Position numbers and translations under genes: made by a program. Under the pieces are notes generated by a model that did no database searches, was not told the DNA's origin, and saw only the letters and a list, made by a program, of their open reading frames with translations. Below are positions 7,885-17,100 of a stretch of 49,979 nucleotides of DNA, one piece after another. The stretch covers positions 1 to 49,979 of the forward strand of contig CANPFP010000005.1 in assembly GCA_947573385.1 (NCBI GenBank), written 5' to 3'. Numbering within the stretch: the stretch's first letter is position 1; each line of letters opens with the position of its first letter. The DNA is from an uncultured Bacillota bacterium (GTDB taxonomy: Bacteria; Bacillota; Clostridia; Oscillospirales; Oscillospiraceae).

Positions 7885-8958
7885 ATGCCTGCAACTCTGA
7901 ATTTTTTTGATACCTACATCCTCATGGCGATCATGGAGGAGGTCGTGCCCAACACGTTCTTCTTCCGCGACCGCTACTTCCCCACCGGGGAGGGGGATGT
8001 CTTCGCGGCCGACAAGGTGCTGACCGAGTACCGCAAGGGCGACCGCAAGATGGCGGCCTTTGTGTCTGAGCGCATCGGGGACATTCCCATGGACCGCATC
8101 GGCTATGAGATCCACGAGCTCCAGCCGGCGTTCATCGGTACCTCCCGTCTGCTGACCACGGACGAGCTGAAAAAGCGCGGCTTCGGTGAGGCGCTCTACG
8201 CCAACTCCACCCCTGCCCAGCGGGCCGCCAAACTCCAGCGGGATGACATGAAGGACATGGATCTGCGCATCCGCCGCCGCGAGGAGTGGATGGCCGTCAA
8301 CACCATGCTGGAAAACGCCTGCTTCATCCAGGAATATGTGGACGACAAGACCAAGGGCAAGGCCCTCAGTGTGAAGTTCTACGAGGGCGCCAGCGACCAC
8401 CTCTACACCCCGGCAAAGCCCTGGGAGAACTTCATGGAGATGCGCGCGGACGTGATCGCCATGTGCCGGATGCTGTCCTATCGGGGCCTCCCCGTGGCCG
8501 ATCTGCTGCTGGGCACCCAGACGGCGGACGCCATCCTGCAGTTCGATGACCTTCAGCGCCTGTTGGACAAGAACAGCGGCATTACCATCGGAGCCATCAG
8601 CGAGCAGCTCTCCGCATACACCGGCGTGGTATTCCTGGGCACCATCAACTTCGGCGGGTTCCGGCTGAACCTGATTTCCGTGGATGAAAGCTACGAGGAT
8701 GACGCCGGCAAGAACCAGTCCTACTTCCCCGTGGACGAGGCCATGGTCACCGCCCCCAACTGCGGCCACCTGATGTACGGCCAGATCACCCAGATCGACT
8801 TCGGCAGCACCGAGTACACCTCCCACCCCGGCATCCGGGTGCCGAAGTTCACCCTGGATCAGGACAAGGATATGCGCAAGCTCCGTCTGGCCTCCCGGCC
8901 CCTGTCTGCGCCCAAGAACTACTGCCCCTACATCCGGGCCAAGAAAGCGGTGGGCTAA
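7885..8958 (+). CDS. Major capsid protein E (lambda gpE type)
   Basis: The 357-residue protein fits the phage major capsid protein E family. Recognisable features are the N-terminal NTFFFRDRYFPTGEGDVFAADKV segment, the RRREEWMAVNTMLENACF helix region and a C-terminal SRPLSAPKNYCPYIRAK stretch. It has the HK97 fold and forms the icosahedral shell. An AAAGGAG site lies just upstream of ATG 7885. It is likely among the most strongly made proteins of the prophage. Confidence 0.92.
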   Translation: MPATLNFFDTYILMAIMEEVVPNTFFFRDRYFPTGEGDVFAADKVLTEYRKGDRKMAAFVSERIGDIPMDRIGYEIHELQPAFIGTSRLLTTDELKKRGFGEALYANSTPAQRAAKLQRDDMKDMDLRIRRREEWMAVNTMLENACFIQEYVDDKTKGKALSVKFYEGASDHLYTPAKPWENFMEMRADVIAMCRMLSYRGLPVADLLLGTQTADAILQFDDLQRLLDKNSGITIGAISEQLSAYTGVVFLGTINFGGFRLNLISVDESYEDDAGKNQSYFPVDEAMVTAPNCGHLMYGQITQIDFGSTEYTSHPGIRVPKFTLDQDKDMRKLRLASRPLSAPKNYCPYIRAKKAVG

Positions 8959-8959
8959 G

Positions 8960-9433
8960 ATGCGGGACGTTGTAATTAAAGCCGGCGTCTATGGCCGCAG
9001 GGATGAGAAGGGCCGGGTGCTGCCCGTGGCAAAGGGGGAGCGGGTGACCCTCTCGGACGAGGAGGCCGCGCGGTTGGTAGCCCTGGACGTTGCCGTTTAT
9101 GCGGACGCGCCCACGGAGGCCCCCAGCGCGCCCCCTGCGCCGCCCCCTGGCGGCGGTGAGCCGGAGGGTGGGCACCAGGATTCCCCCGGCACGGGAGCCC
9201 CTGCAGGGGCCCCCACAGGGGGCGAGGAAGGCGGTTCCGATGAACCCGACGCTGAAGTGGCGCGGCTGGAGCGTATGCAGAAGGTCGACCTGGAGCAGAT
9301 GGCCGCAGACATGGGCCTGGACGTTTCCGGGGCCAGAACCAAGCATGACCTGGCCGTGCTGATCGTGGCGGCGGGGGAGCCGGAGGACGGCGAGGCTCCG
9401 CCCGACCTGGGAGCGGGGGACATCGTGCAATGA
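8960..9433 (+). CDS. Head-module protein with Rho-N/SAP-like C-terminus
   Basis: The 157-residue protein has three parts. Residues 1-50 look like a small beta domain (VYGRRDEKGRVLPVAKGERVTLS). Residues 51-95 are a low-complexity Pro/Gly/Glu linker. Residues 100-150 carry the helix-extended-loop-helix pattern of Rho-N/SAP modules (RMQKVDLEQMAADMGLDVSGARTKHDLAVLI). Genes like this often follow phage capsid genes and encode head or neck accessories. It starts two bases after the capsid stop and overlaps the next gene by four bases. Function not known. Confidence 0.5.
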   Translation: MRDVVIKAGVYGRRDEKGRVLPVAKGERVTLSDEEAARLVALDVAVYADAPTEAPSAPPAPPPGGGEPEGGHQDSPGTGAPAGAPTGGEEGGSDEPDAEVARLERMQKVDLEQMAADMGLDVSGARTKHDLAVLIVAAGEPEDGEAPPDLGAGDIVQ

Positions 9434-9795
9434 GCAAGTTCAAGGACATGGTCAAGCGGGACATCCACAAGGTTTTTCTGAATACAGACGAGTTCGCGGA
9501 GAGCCGCACCATCCGCTATGACGGGGAGGAGTACCCGGACATCCCCGTGGTGCTGGAAGGCCCGGTGCAGGAGAAACGGAGCCGTCTGGCAGACGACCAT
9601 GTTCGGGGGCTGCACATGATGACCGCCGTCCTTTACTGCGCCCAGGAGGACTTGGGTGGCAAGGTGCCGAAACAGGGCAAGAGCCTGGAGATCACCACGC
9701 GGGAGGGCGGTCGGTTCTTCCAGAAGTATTACATCGTGGCGTCCACCAGCCACATGGGGATGCTGCACGTTGAACTGGAGGCGATGGCCCAATGA
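9430..9795 (+). CDS. Head-tail joining protein (lambda gpFII position)
   Basis: The 121-residue protein begins MSKFKDMVKRDIHKVFLNTDEFAE and is then beta-rich, with EITTREGGRFFQKYYIVASTSHMGMLHVELE. This pattern is common for small neck proteins that bridge portal and tail, of the FII/head-tail joining type. It overlaps both neighbours by four bases (ATGA), so the neck genes are translationally coupled. The exact family is not certain from sequence alone. Confidence 0.6.
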   Translation: MSKFKDMVKRDIHKVFLNTDEFAESRTIRYDGEEYPDIPVVLEGPVQEKRSRLADDHVRGLHMMTAVLYCAQEDLGGKVPKQGKSLEITTREGGRFFQKYYIVASTSHMGMLHVELEAMAQ

Positions 9796-10529
9796 GCGAG
9801 AGCGGCATTAGCGCAGAGGCGCGGGTACACGTCGGCGGGGGCCAGTACGCAGGCCCGACCAACGGCGGCGGCTTTGCCGGTATCCAGCTTTCGGCCTCCG
9901 GGCAGGAGGCCATCGACCGGGCCGCAAGACTGCTGGCTGGCGTGGAGGGCGGCGTAGAGAAAGCCGTGCGCAGCGCCATGAGCCGGGCGGTGGCCCGTCT
10001 GCGCAGTTCCAATGTGAAGGCCGTCCGGGAGCGGTACGCCATTTCTGCCGCCAACATCCGGGAGAGCGAGAACGTCCAGGTGTCCTATTCCTATGACAGC
10101 GGGGTGCAAGCCTTTGTCCGCTTTAGCGGGGCTCGCATTCCGCTGTTCCGTTTTGACGGCGCCTCGCCCCACCAGCCCACCAGGGACACCAGCGGGCGCC
10201 TGCCTGTCATGTCCGGGGAGAATCACTGGCGGCTGATGTACCCCAGCGTGGCCGCCGCCGGTCACGTCCTCAAGGACACGTCCCCATATAGCTTTGAAAA
10301 GGCGTTCGTGGCCAGGATGGGCAGCACAGGGCATATCGGCATCTTCGAGCGGACGGGCGGCATGACCTCCAATGGCAAGGACGAGATCGAGGAGCTGTTC
10401 GGGCCGTCCGTTCCTCAGATGCTGGGGAGCGAGGATGTGGAAAAGTCCCTGGCGGACGAGGCCATGAAGTCCTTTGAGAAAGACCTCGACCACAGCGTTA
10501 TGGCAATTCTGAGCGGTTACATGAGGTGA
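9792..10529 (+). CDS. Minor tail protein Z (GPZ-like) neck protein
   Basis: The 245-residue protein shows the pattern of lambda gpZ-type proteins: helical SGQEAIDRAARLLAGVEGGVEKAVRSAMSRAVARLRS followed by RYAISAANIRESENV and the beta-rich FVRFSGARIPLFRF segment. The C-terminal part contains HIGIFERTG and EELFGPSVPQML, which are typical of this group. GpZ acts at the head-tail junction. It has a glycine-rich N-terminus (HVGGGQYAGPTNGGGFAG). Translation is coupled to the gene before it by a four-base overlap. Confidence 0.7.
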   Translation: MSESGISAEARVHVGGGQYAGPTNGGGFAGIQLSASGQEAIDRAARLLAGVEGGVEKAVRSAMSRAVARLRSSNVKAVRERYAISAANIRESENVQVSYSYDSGVQAFVRFSGARIPLFRFDGASPHQPTRDTSGRLPVMSGENHWRLMYPSVAAAGHVLKDTSPYSFEKAFVARMGSTGHIGIFERTGGMTSNGKDEIEELFGPSVPQMLGSEDVEKSLADEAMKSFEKDLDHSVMAILSGYMR

Positions 10530-10533
10530 TGGT

Positions 10534-11109
10534 ATGACAAGAATCACTCTGCTGGAGCAGATGAAGGAGTTCTCCGAGGCACTGACCCGCGACCTCCTTC
10601 TCCCGGTTCAGATGCAGGAGGAGGACGAAGAACAGCCCCCTGACCGGGCGCCTACGGTCTACACCCCCTGTCTGCCGGAGCTCCGAGCCTACGCCCAGAA
10701 GGCCCCCTTCATGACCCACGAGATCGTCACGGGCAAGGACAAGGTGGTGGACGATCCGCACATGGGCAAGCGGAAGGTCTCCGTCACCGTGGTGCGTTCA
10801 TGCTTTTGCGTGTACCACAGAAACGAGCAGGAGGGCAGGCTGGCCCTGCTGACGCTCATGGAGCGGATGCGGATTGGCCTTCTGGAGGCTGTGGTCATCG
10901 GAAAGCAGTTCAAGCTTGACCTGGAGGCCGGAATCGAAACGCTGGTGTACCCCGGCAACCCGAACCAGACCGCAGTATCACCATTTTACCTGGGAGAGAT
11001 GATCACGACCTGGCATCTCCCCATCATTGAAAGGAAGGTTCCCTATGGAAAAAACCAAGTTGACTACCGGGGCGGAGGGTACCCAGGAGCCCCAGGCGGG
11101 CGCCCCTGA
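10534..11109 (+). CDS. Putative tail completion / neck protein
   Basis: The 191-residue protein starts four bases after the GPZ-like gene. The N-terminal 35 residues are acidic and helical (QMQEEDEEQPPDRAP). The rest contains alternating strands and helices (ALLTLMERMRIGLLEAVVIGK). Tail-terminator and minor tail proteins at this place often look like this, but I cannot name a family. The C-terminal 20 residues overlap the next gene in another frame. Confidence 0.5.
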   Translation: MTRITLLEQMKEFSEALTRDLLLPVQMQEEDEEQPPDRAPTVYTPCLPELRAYAQKAPFMTHEIVTGKDKVVDDPHMGKRKVSVTVVRSCFCVYHRNEQEGRLALLTLMERMRIGLLEAVVIGKQFKLDLEAGIETLVYPGNPNQTAVSPFYLGEMITTWHLPIIERKVPYGKNQVDYRGGGYPGAPGGRP

Positions 11110-11383
11110 CACCGCCAGCACTAAGACAGAGAAGTCCGACAGCAAGGCTGACGGGTTCTACTGCTACATCGGCCCCAGCATCACGGGCCTCATCCAGCGC
11201 GGCACGATCTACCGGGGGACGCGGAAGAAGGCCATGGCCGCTGCGGCTGCGGCCATCGAGCGGTACCCCCTGATCAAGACCCTCATCGTTTCCGGGGATA
11301 AGCTCCCGGAGGCCCGGCTGAAGGTGAAGAAACCCGGCAACGCCCTGTATAAGAACTACCAGCGCGTGGCCGGGAAAGCGTAA
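11045..11383 (+). CDS. Small phage protein before the tail sheath
   Basis: The 112-residue protein starts at ATG 11045 behind GGAAGG and overlaps the previous gene by 65 bases. Its first 35 residues are a low-complexity Thr/Glu/Lys segment. The remainder (DGFYCYIGPSITGLIQRGTIYRG ... YPLIKTLIVSGDKLPEARLKVKKPGN) is a compact basic domain. Similar short proteins precede sheath genes in many Firmicutes myo-type prophages. Function unknown. Confidence 0.55.
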   Translation: MEKTKLTTGAEGTQEPQAGAPDTASTKTEKSDSKADGFYCYIGPSITGLIQRGTIYRGTRKKAMAAAAAAIERYPLIKTLIVSGDKLPEARLKVKKPGNALYKNYQRVAGKA

Positions 11384-11395
11384 GGAGGAAACATC

Positions 11396-12850
11396 ATGGC
11401 TTTGAACCTTGGCGTTCATGTATACGAGAAGGCCACGGCGGTCAGCACCCCCGTTTTGGCTGACGTGGGCATCCCCTTCGTGGTGGGCGCGGCCCCCGCC
11501 CATGCCGCCAGCGACCCGGCGAAGGCCAATGTGCCGGTGCTGGCCACCAGCTGGGACGAGGCGGTGGAGCAGCTGGGCTTTTCCTACGACTGGGAGAAGT
11601 ACCCCCTGTGCGAGTTCATGTATTCGCACTTCCAGCTCTACGGCTGCCAGCCCGTGGTGTTCTGCAATGTGCTGGACTCTACCAGAACCAGCATGAAGGA
11701 CAGCGCGGCCGGCGATGGGCAGGAGCCCGTCAATGTGGCCGACCATCAGGCGTCGATCCCCTTCGATGCCATCGCGTCCACCATCCAGGTCAGCGCGGAT
11801 GCAGACTTCGGAACCGTGCTGAAGCTGGACGAGGACTATAGCGTCCTCTACGACGAGGACGCCGGCGCCTGCATCGTGGAACTGCTGGACGGCGGCGAGC
11901 ACTACGATGCGACACAACTGTATATCAAGTATGCCGCCGTCAAGCCTGATGCGGTGGCGAAGACCGACATCGTGGAGGGTCTGGGCGTGATCGATGACTG
12001 CATGAGCACGGTCGGCCTGATCCCCGACCTGATCTGCGCCCCCGGCTGGTCCCACGACAGCGTGGTAGCGGCGGTCATGGCAACCAAGGCGGAGGGCATC
12101 AACGGCCTGTTCAGGGCCAAGGCCCTCATCGACGCCGACTGCGGAGCGGACGGTGTGCGCAAGTATTCCGAGCTGCTGCCCTGGAAGAACAAGAACAACA
12201 TCGTGGACGATGACCAGATCCTCTGCTGGCCTATGGTCAAGCTGGGCGACTACAAGTTCCACATGAGCACCCAGCTGGCGGGCCTGATGGCCCAGGTGGA
12301 TACCAACAACGGCGGTGTGCCCTACGAGAGCCCCTCCAACAAGAACTTCAAGATGGACGGGTGCTGTCTGGCGGACGGCACGGAGATCAGTCTGACCTTC
12401 GAGCAGACCAACATCGTCGCCGGCTACGGCATCGTGACGGCGCTGAACTTCATGTCTATGGGCTGGACGGCGCGCAACAACTACACCGCCTGCTACCCCG
12501 GCAACACCGATGTGAAGGATCAGTTCATCCCCGTCTCCAGAATGTTCGACTTCGTGGCTAACACCCTGATCCGGACGTTTTGGAGCAAGCTGGACAAGCC
12601 GATGAACCTGCGGCTGCTGGACAACATCCAGGACACCTGCAACATCTGGCTGAACGGCCTGGTGAGCCAGGAGTATCTGCTGGGGGCCAGGGTGGAGCTG
12701 AAGGCTTCGGAGAACCCGGTGACCAGCCTGCTGGCCGGCATTATCAGTTTCCACATCTACATGACCCCGCCCGTCCCGGCCCAGGAGATCCACTTCACGC
12801 TGGAGTTCGACGTGGACTACCTGACCAGTGCGCTGAACCTGGCCGCGTAA
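11396..12850 (+). CDS. Contractile tail sheath protein (P2 gpFI-like)
   Basis: The 484-residue protein begins MALNLGVHVYEKATAVSTPVLADVGIPFVVG, the conserved N-terminal arm of P2/Mu-type sheath proteins. The C-terminal domain (from about residue 360) includes TACYPGNTDVKDQFIPVSRMFDFVANTLIRTFW and ends with the sheath-core fold EIHFTLEFDVDYLTSALNL. The sheath polymer surrounds the tube and contracts to drive it through the host envelope. A GGAGG lies upstream of the ATG. It shows that the phage is a myovirus despite its lambda-like head. Confidence 0.93.
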   Translation: MALNLGVHVYEKATAVSTPVLADVGIPFVVGAAPAHAASDPAKANVPVLATSWDEAVEQLGFSYDWEKYPLCEFMYSHFQLYGCQPVVFCNVLDSTRTSMKDSAAGDGQEPVNVADHQASIPFDAIASTIQVSADADFGTVLKLDEDYSVLYDEDAGACIVELLDGGEHYDATQLYIKYAAVKPDAVAKTDIVEGLGVIDDCMSTVGLIPDLICAPGWSHDSVVAAVMATKAEGINGLFRAKALIDADCGADGVRKYSELLPWKNKNNIVDDDQILCWPMVKLGDYKFHMSTQLAGLMAQVDTNNGGVPYESPSNKNFKMDGCCLADGTEISLTFEQTNIVAGYGIVTALNFMSMGWTARNNYTACYPGNTDVKDQFIPVSRMFDFVANTLIRTFWSKLDKPMNLRLLDNIQDTCNIWLNGLVSQEYLLGARVELKASENPVTSLLAGIISFHIYMTPPVPAQEIHFTLEFDVDYLTSALNLAA

Positions 12851-12874
12851 TCATACGGCTGGCCCCGCTGACTT

Positions 12875-12906
12875 GGGGAAAATCCCAAACGTCTGGGAAT
12901 TTCCCC
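12875..12906. repeat. Near-perfect 32-base palindrome between sheath and tube genes
   Basis: GGGGAAA and TTTCCCC flank CCCAAACGTCTGGG; only two mismatched pairs break the palindrome, centred on ACGT. The middle 24 bases (12879-12902) recur exactly at 31082-31105, downstream of the lysis gene terminator. It could act as an RNA stem shaping expression between sheath and tube, or be a dispersed repeat or protein-binding site. Confidence 0.75.
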
Positions 12907-12940
12907 GTCCGGGGCAGGCCAATTCAGAAGGAGGAAAACT

Positions 12941-13462
12941 ATGAGCACGAAACAGCCTGCGGCCTATATCAACCTGGAGATTTACGAGGACAGCATCAAT
13001 CTCCTGGGCGTGGCCAAGGTGCAGCTGCCCGCCATCACCTTCCCCTGCGTCAACATCTCCGGCGCTGGGATGATGGGCAACATGGAGGTGCCGCTGTACG
13101 GCATGGTGGACAACATGACCACCACCATCAACTGGCTCACCCCCCACGGGGACGCGGTGAAGCTGATGTCCCCCAAGAAACACCAGCTGGACATGAGGGT
13201 GGCCGAGGAATTCTGGGGCATCGAGGATGCCGAGGTGGGCCTCTGGGCGGACAAGTACGTCATGATCGTCCGGCCCAAGACCACCACCCCTGGAACGGTG
13301 GCGCCCATGGCCGCTGCCGACACCTCCGGCGAGTATGTGGTGTACTACTTCGCCGCCTATAAGGACGGCGAACAGCTGTGGGAAATCGACAAGCGCAACA
13401 TGAAGTGCGTCATCGGTGGTGTGGACTACATGGCCGAGGTGCGTAAGGCGCTGGGCAAGTAA
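12941..13462 (+). CDS. Major tail tube protein (P2 gpFII-like)
   Basis: The 173-residue size and content match P2-type tail tube proteins. Strands such as INLEIYEDSINLLGVAKVQLPAITF and MEVPLYGMVDNMTTTINW lead to a C-terminus with KRNMKCVIGGVDYMAEVRKALGK, a conserved ending of the family. Tube proteins stack as hexameric rings inside the sheath. A strong GAAGGAGG precedes the ATG. The order sheath then tube is the P2 order. Confidence 0.92.
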   Translation: MSTKQPAAYINLEIYEDSINLLGVAKVQLPAITFPCVNISGAGMMGNMEVPLYGMVDNMTTTINWLTPHGDAVKLMSPKKHQLDMRVAEEFWGIEDAEVGLWADKYVMIVRPKTTTPGTVAPMAAADTSGEYVVYYFAAYKDGEQLWEIDKRNMKCVIGGVDYMAEVRKALGK

Positions 13463-13469
13463 CAGGAAA

Positions 13470-13502
13470 CAGGCTCCGGGCGGCATGGCTGTCCGGGGCC
13501 TG
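13470..13502 (+). terminator. Hairpin after the tail tube gene
   Basis: CAGGC and CCGG pair with CCGG and GCCTG across a 13-base loop, each arm with a single unpaired base. No T-run follows at once, so partial termination or RNA stabilisation is more likely than full termination. It lies between a highly expressed tube gene and a low-need chaperone gene, where reducing expression would make sense. Confidence 0.4.
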
Positions 13503-13528
13503 TGCTGATTTCGGAAAGGAGCCATTCC

Positions 13529-13939
13529 ATGAGCACTGAAAAAAATGTGACCACTTCGCTGGAGGCTGCGGCGGAGGCCGCGGCTGCGCTGGATGCCGAG
13601 GTGAAAGAAAGCCCCGACGATTTGACCTTTACGCACACCTTTAAAAAGCCCTTCGAGTACCGGGGTCACACCGTTACGGAACTGACCTTCGACTGGGGCG
13701 GGCTGACGGGCGCGGATCACCAAGCCATCGAGGACGATCTGCGCCGGCACGGCCTGACGCTGGTGGTGCCCTCGTTTACCTGCGAATTCCTGGAGGGCAT
13801 GGCTGTCCGGGCCTGCACGAACCGGGACGCCAACGGCATCCGCATCGTTGACCTGGATATGCTGCGGGCCCTGCCCATTCGGGACTATCAGCAGATCTAC
13901 ATGAGCGCCCGCCGTTTTTTGAGACGTGGGGAGTCGTAA
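13529..13939 (+). CDS. Tail assembly chaperone gpE-like
   Basis: The 136-residue protein matches P2 gpE/Mu gp41-type tail assembly proteins. A Glu/Ala-rich start precedes the conserved part FTHTFKKPFEYRGHTVTELTFDWGGLTGADHQAIE, followed by LPIRDYQQIYMSARRFL. It binds the tape measure during tube assembly. ATG 13529 has AAAGGAG eight bases upstream. A T_TTT_TTG slippery site lies six codons before the stop, and an open -1 frame continues to 14109, so a longer gpE-gpE' form is also expected. Confidence 0.85.
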   Translation: MSTEKNVTTSLEAAAEAAAALDAEVKESPDDLTFTHTFKKPFEYRGHTVTELTFDWGGLTGADHQAIEDDLRRHGLTLVVPSFTCEFLEGMAVRACTNRDANGIRIVDLDMLRALPIRDYQQIYMSARRFLRRGES

Positions 13940-14109
13940 CCGGCGACGGCGGGCTATGGCTCCAGGAACAATGCATCATTCTGGCCCGGAACAACAACAC
14001 CCCAGTTCTGTTCTGGCTGTCACTTCCGCTTTGGAAACTGCGCCAGTGGATCAGAACCAATAACATCGTGGTAGCCAAGGAGAAGGAGGAGGCCGCAAAT
14101 GGCAAGTAA
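13529..14109 (+). CDS. gpE-gpE' fusion made by -1 ribosomal frameshift
   Basis: At 13915-13921 the ribosome can slip back one base on T_TTT_TTG, the same heptamer used in P2 gene E. The -1 frame then reads ETWGVVTGDGGLWLQEQCII... and ends ...KEKEEAANGK at the TAA at 14107-14109, overlapping the tape measure start (14099). This Trp-rich extension has no start codon of its own, which is why simple gene finding misses it. The fusion would be about 193 residues. In tailed phages a small fraction of such fusion is needed to load tape measure into the tube. Confidence 0.82.
13915..13921 (+). promoter_or_regulatory. Programmed -1 frameshift site T_TTT_TTG
   Basis: The zero frame reads cgT TTT TTG at the end of the gpE-like gene. 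Re-pairing in the -1 frame gives TTT TTT. The -1 frame is open for 62 more codons and the zero frame stops 18 bases on. I did not identify a clear downstream stimulatory structure. Confidence 0.85.
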
Positions 14110-17100
14110 ACGGGAATTTGAGATGCTATTCGCTCTGAACGCCCGGATGAACGGCGGTTTCAGCGGCACCTTCTCCAAGGCGCAGGCGGAGTTTTCCCGG
14201 CTGGGGAAGGAGATCCAGAGCCTGCATAAGGTTCAGGGCGACATTGCCTCCTACCAAAAACAGCAGAGCGCCATTGAGAACACTCGCTCCAAGCTGGAAA
14301 GCCTGCAGAAACAGCACGACCTTCTTCAAAAGGAAATCAGCGAAACTACCGGCTCCACATCCGGGCTGGAGCGGGAGAAGGTCAAGCTGGAGGAGCGCAT
14401 CAAAAATACAGAGGCGGCCTTAGAACGGCAGAGCCAAAAGCTGGAGACCACCGGCGCAAAGCTGAAGGAGGCCGGGGTTGATACAAGCAACCTGGCCCAG
14501 AAGGATGCCGAACTGACCGCTAAAATCAAGGAGCTGGAGAACCAGCAGGACAAGGCCGCCGACAGTGCGGCCAGTTTCGGAGAAAAGGCGTCCCAGGGCG
14601 TTATGGCTGTTGGCAACGCCCTGGCCGCCGCCGGCATTGCCGCCGCACTGAAGGAGGTTGCGGACGCCTTCATGGAGTGTGTCGGCATTGCCGCAGACTT
14701 CGAAGAGGCCATGTCCACCGTCGAGGCGCTCTCCCAGGCCAACGCCCAGGAGATGGCGGCCCTGACAGCGGAGGCCAAGGATCTGGGCGCGACCACGAAA
14801 TTTACCGCCAAGCAGAGCGCGGACGCCATGGGCTACATGGCCATGGCCGGGTGGGACGCCACCGATATGCTCCAGGGCATGGATGGCGTTTTGAATCTGG
14901 CGGCAGCGTCCGGGGAAGACCTGGCTATGGTGTCGGACATCGTTACCGACAGCCTCAGCGCCTTTGGCCTGACGGCGAAGGACACGGCGCACTTTTCCGA
15001 TGTGCTGGCGGCAGCGGCCACCAGTTCCAATACCAATGTGTCCATCATGGGCGAGACATTCAAGATGTCGGCGTCTGTGGCAGGGGCCTTGGGGTATAGC
15101 ATCGAGGACGTGGCCGTGGCCATGGGCCTCATGGCCAACAGCGGCGTGAAGGGCAGTATCGCCGGAACCGCCCTGCGGAACACCTTCAACGGGCTGCTGG
15201 AGGGCGTGACCCTGACCGGCGCGGCCTTCGGGGAATACGAGTACAGTGCGATTAAAGCCGACGGCACCATGAAGGACTTCGGCAGCACCATTGATGAGCT
15301 GCGCGTCTACTTCGACCAGATGACCGAGGCCGAGCGTGTGAACAATGCCCAGGCCATTGCCGGTCAGCGCGGCTATAACGGCCTGCTGGCCATCTTGAAC
15401 GCCACCGATGCCGACTACGCATCCCTGACCAACAGCATCAACAACTGTACCGGCGCGGCCCAGCGCATGGCGGACGTCAAGCTGGACAATCTGAACGGCC
15501 AGCTGACGTTGATGGATTCCGCATGGGACGCGCTGAAGACCACCATCGGTGAGGAGTTCAACCCGGAACTGCGAGCCCTGGCTGAAATCGGTACTGATGT
15601 GCTGGGCGGGATCAATGGCTTTGTGCAGGAACATCCTGCACTGGTAAAGGGCATCATGGCCGGCGTGGGGGCTGTGGGCGCTGGCGTTGCCGTACTCACA
15701 GGTGTCGTCGCTGTCACAAAGGTGCTTATTTCCCTGATGGGGACACTCAGTGCAACGATCCCCGGCGTCAATATCATCATGGGCGTGACCGCCGCTGTTG
15801 CGGGTGTCGTTGGCGTTGTGACCGCTTTGGCCACCGCCGCCAATGCCGGAGTTCCCTCGGTGAAGGAGCTGACCGAGGCTGCGCGTGACATGAAGGACGC
15901 CATGGACGAGGCGGGCACCACCTACGAGGAGACGGCCACCCAGACCATGGCCACGGCGGAGGTTGCCAACCTCTACATCGACAAGCTGGAGGAGATCGAG
16001 GCGGCCACGGGCGGCGCGGTGGAGGGCAACCAGGAGTACCACAACATTCTGGCCCTGCTCACCCGGACGGTCCCAGAGCTGGCAGACAGCATCGACCTGA
16101 CCACCGACAGCATCGAGGGCGGCACTGCTGCCCTTCGGGAACAGACCGAAGCCTGGAAGAAGAACGCAGAAACCCAGGCTTACCAGGAGTACATCAATTC
16201 TCTGTATGACCAATACGGCGAGGTCATGGCAGAGTCCGCCGAGAACAGCATCAAACTGACCCAGGCGCAAATCAAACTGGAAACGGCGGAGAAAAACCGG
16301 GATGCTGCCCTGGAGCGGATGAATGAACTTTCCCAGGAGGCATATGAAAACGGCACCTATCTGACCCAGGAATACTACGACCTGGAAAATGCCCTCTACG
16401 GTTATAACGATGAAATCTACACCGCAGAGCGGGAAATCAAGAACCTCAACAAGGCCATCGATGCGGATGCCGAGGCCGTCGCCGCTGCCGAGGCTGAAAT
16501 CGAGAGTGCCGAGGAGGCGGTCGCCCAGCTGACCGGGGCCACCGAAGAACAGACCGAGGCGGAGGCCGCAGCCGCAGCGCAGACCGAGGAGCTGAACGCG
16601 GTCATCGGTGATACCGCTGAACAGGTCGCCGCGCTGGTGGAGTCTTACAATGAGGCTTATGCGGCCGCGCTGGATTCCATCTCCGGGCAGTATGCCCTTT
16701 GGGACGAGGCGGCGGATGTGGTTGCAACCAGCGCCGGGAGCATCAACAATGCTCTGGAGAGCCAGATCACCTACTGGCAGGACTACAACTCCAATCTCCA
16801 GTCCCTGACCGAACGCAGCGCGGACATCGAGGGCCTGAGCGATGTGATTGCCAGCTTTGCCGATGGCAGCGAGGACAGCGTGAACGCAGTCGCCGGCATG
16901 GCCAATGCCACGGATGAGGAATTGGCTACGATGGTCGCCAATTGGAAGGCCCTTCAAGAAGAGCAGGAGGCTGCCGCCGGAAGTGTGGCCGAACTGAAGA
17001 CCGACTTCACGGAAACCATGGATGAGCTTCAGACCGAACTGGCCGCTGACATCGAGGCCATGGATTTCGGGGATGAAGCAGCAGAAGCGGCACGGGCCAC

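Noticed and set aside
5998..8826. Very long minus-strand open frame (over 900 codons) opposite portal, protease and capsid genes
   Set aside because: Mirror frame caused by high GC and third-position bias of the plus-strand genes. The plus-strand products are clearly recognisable phage proteins.
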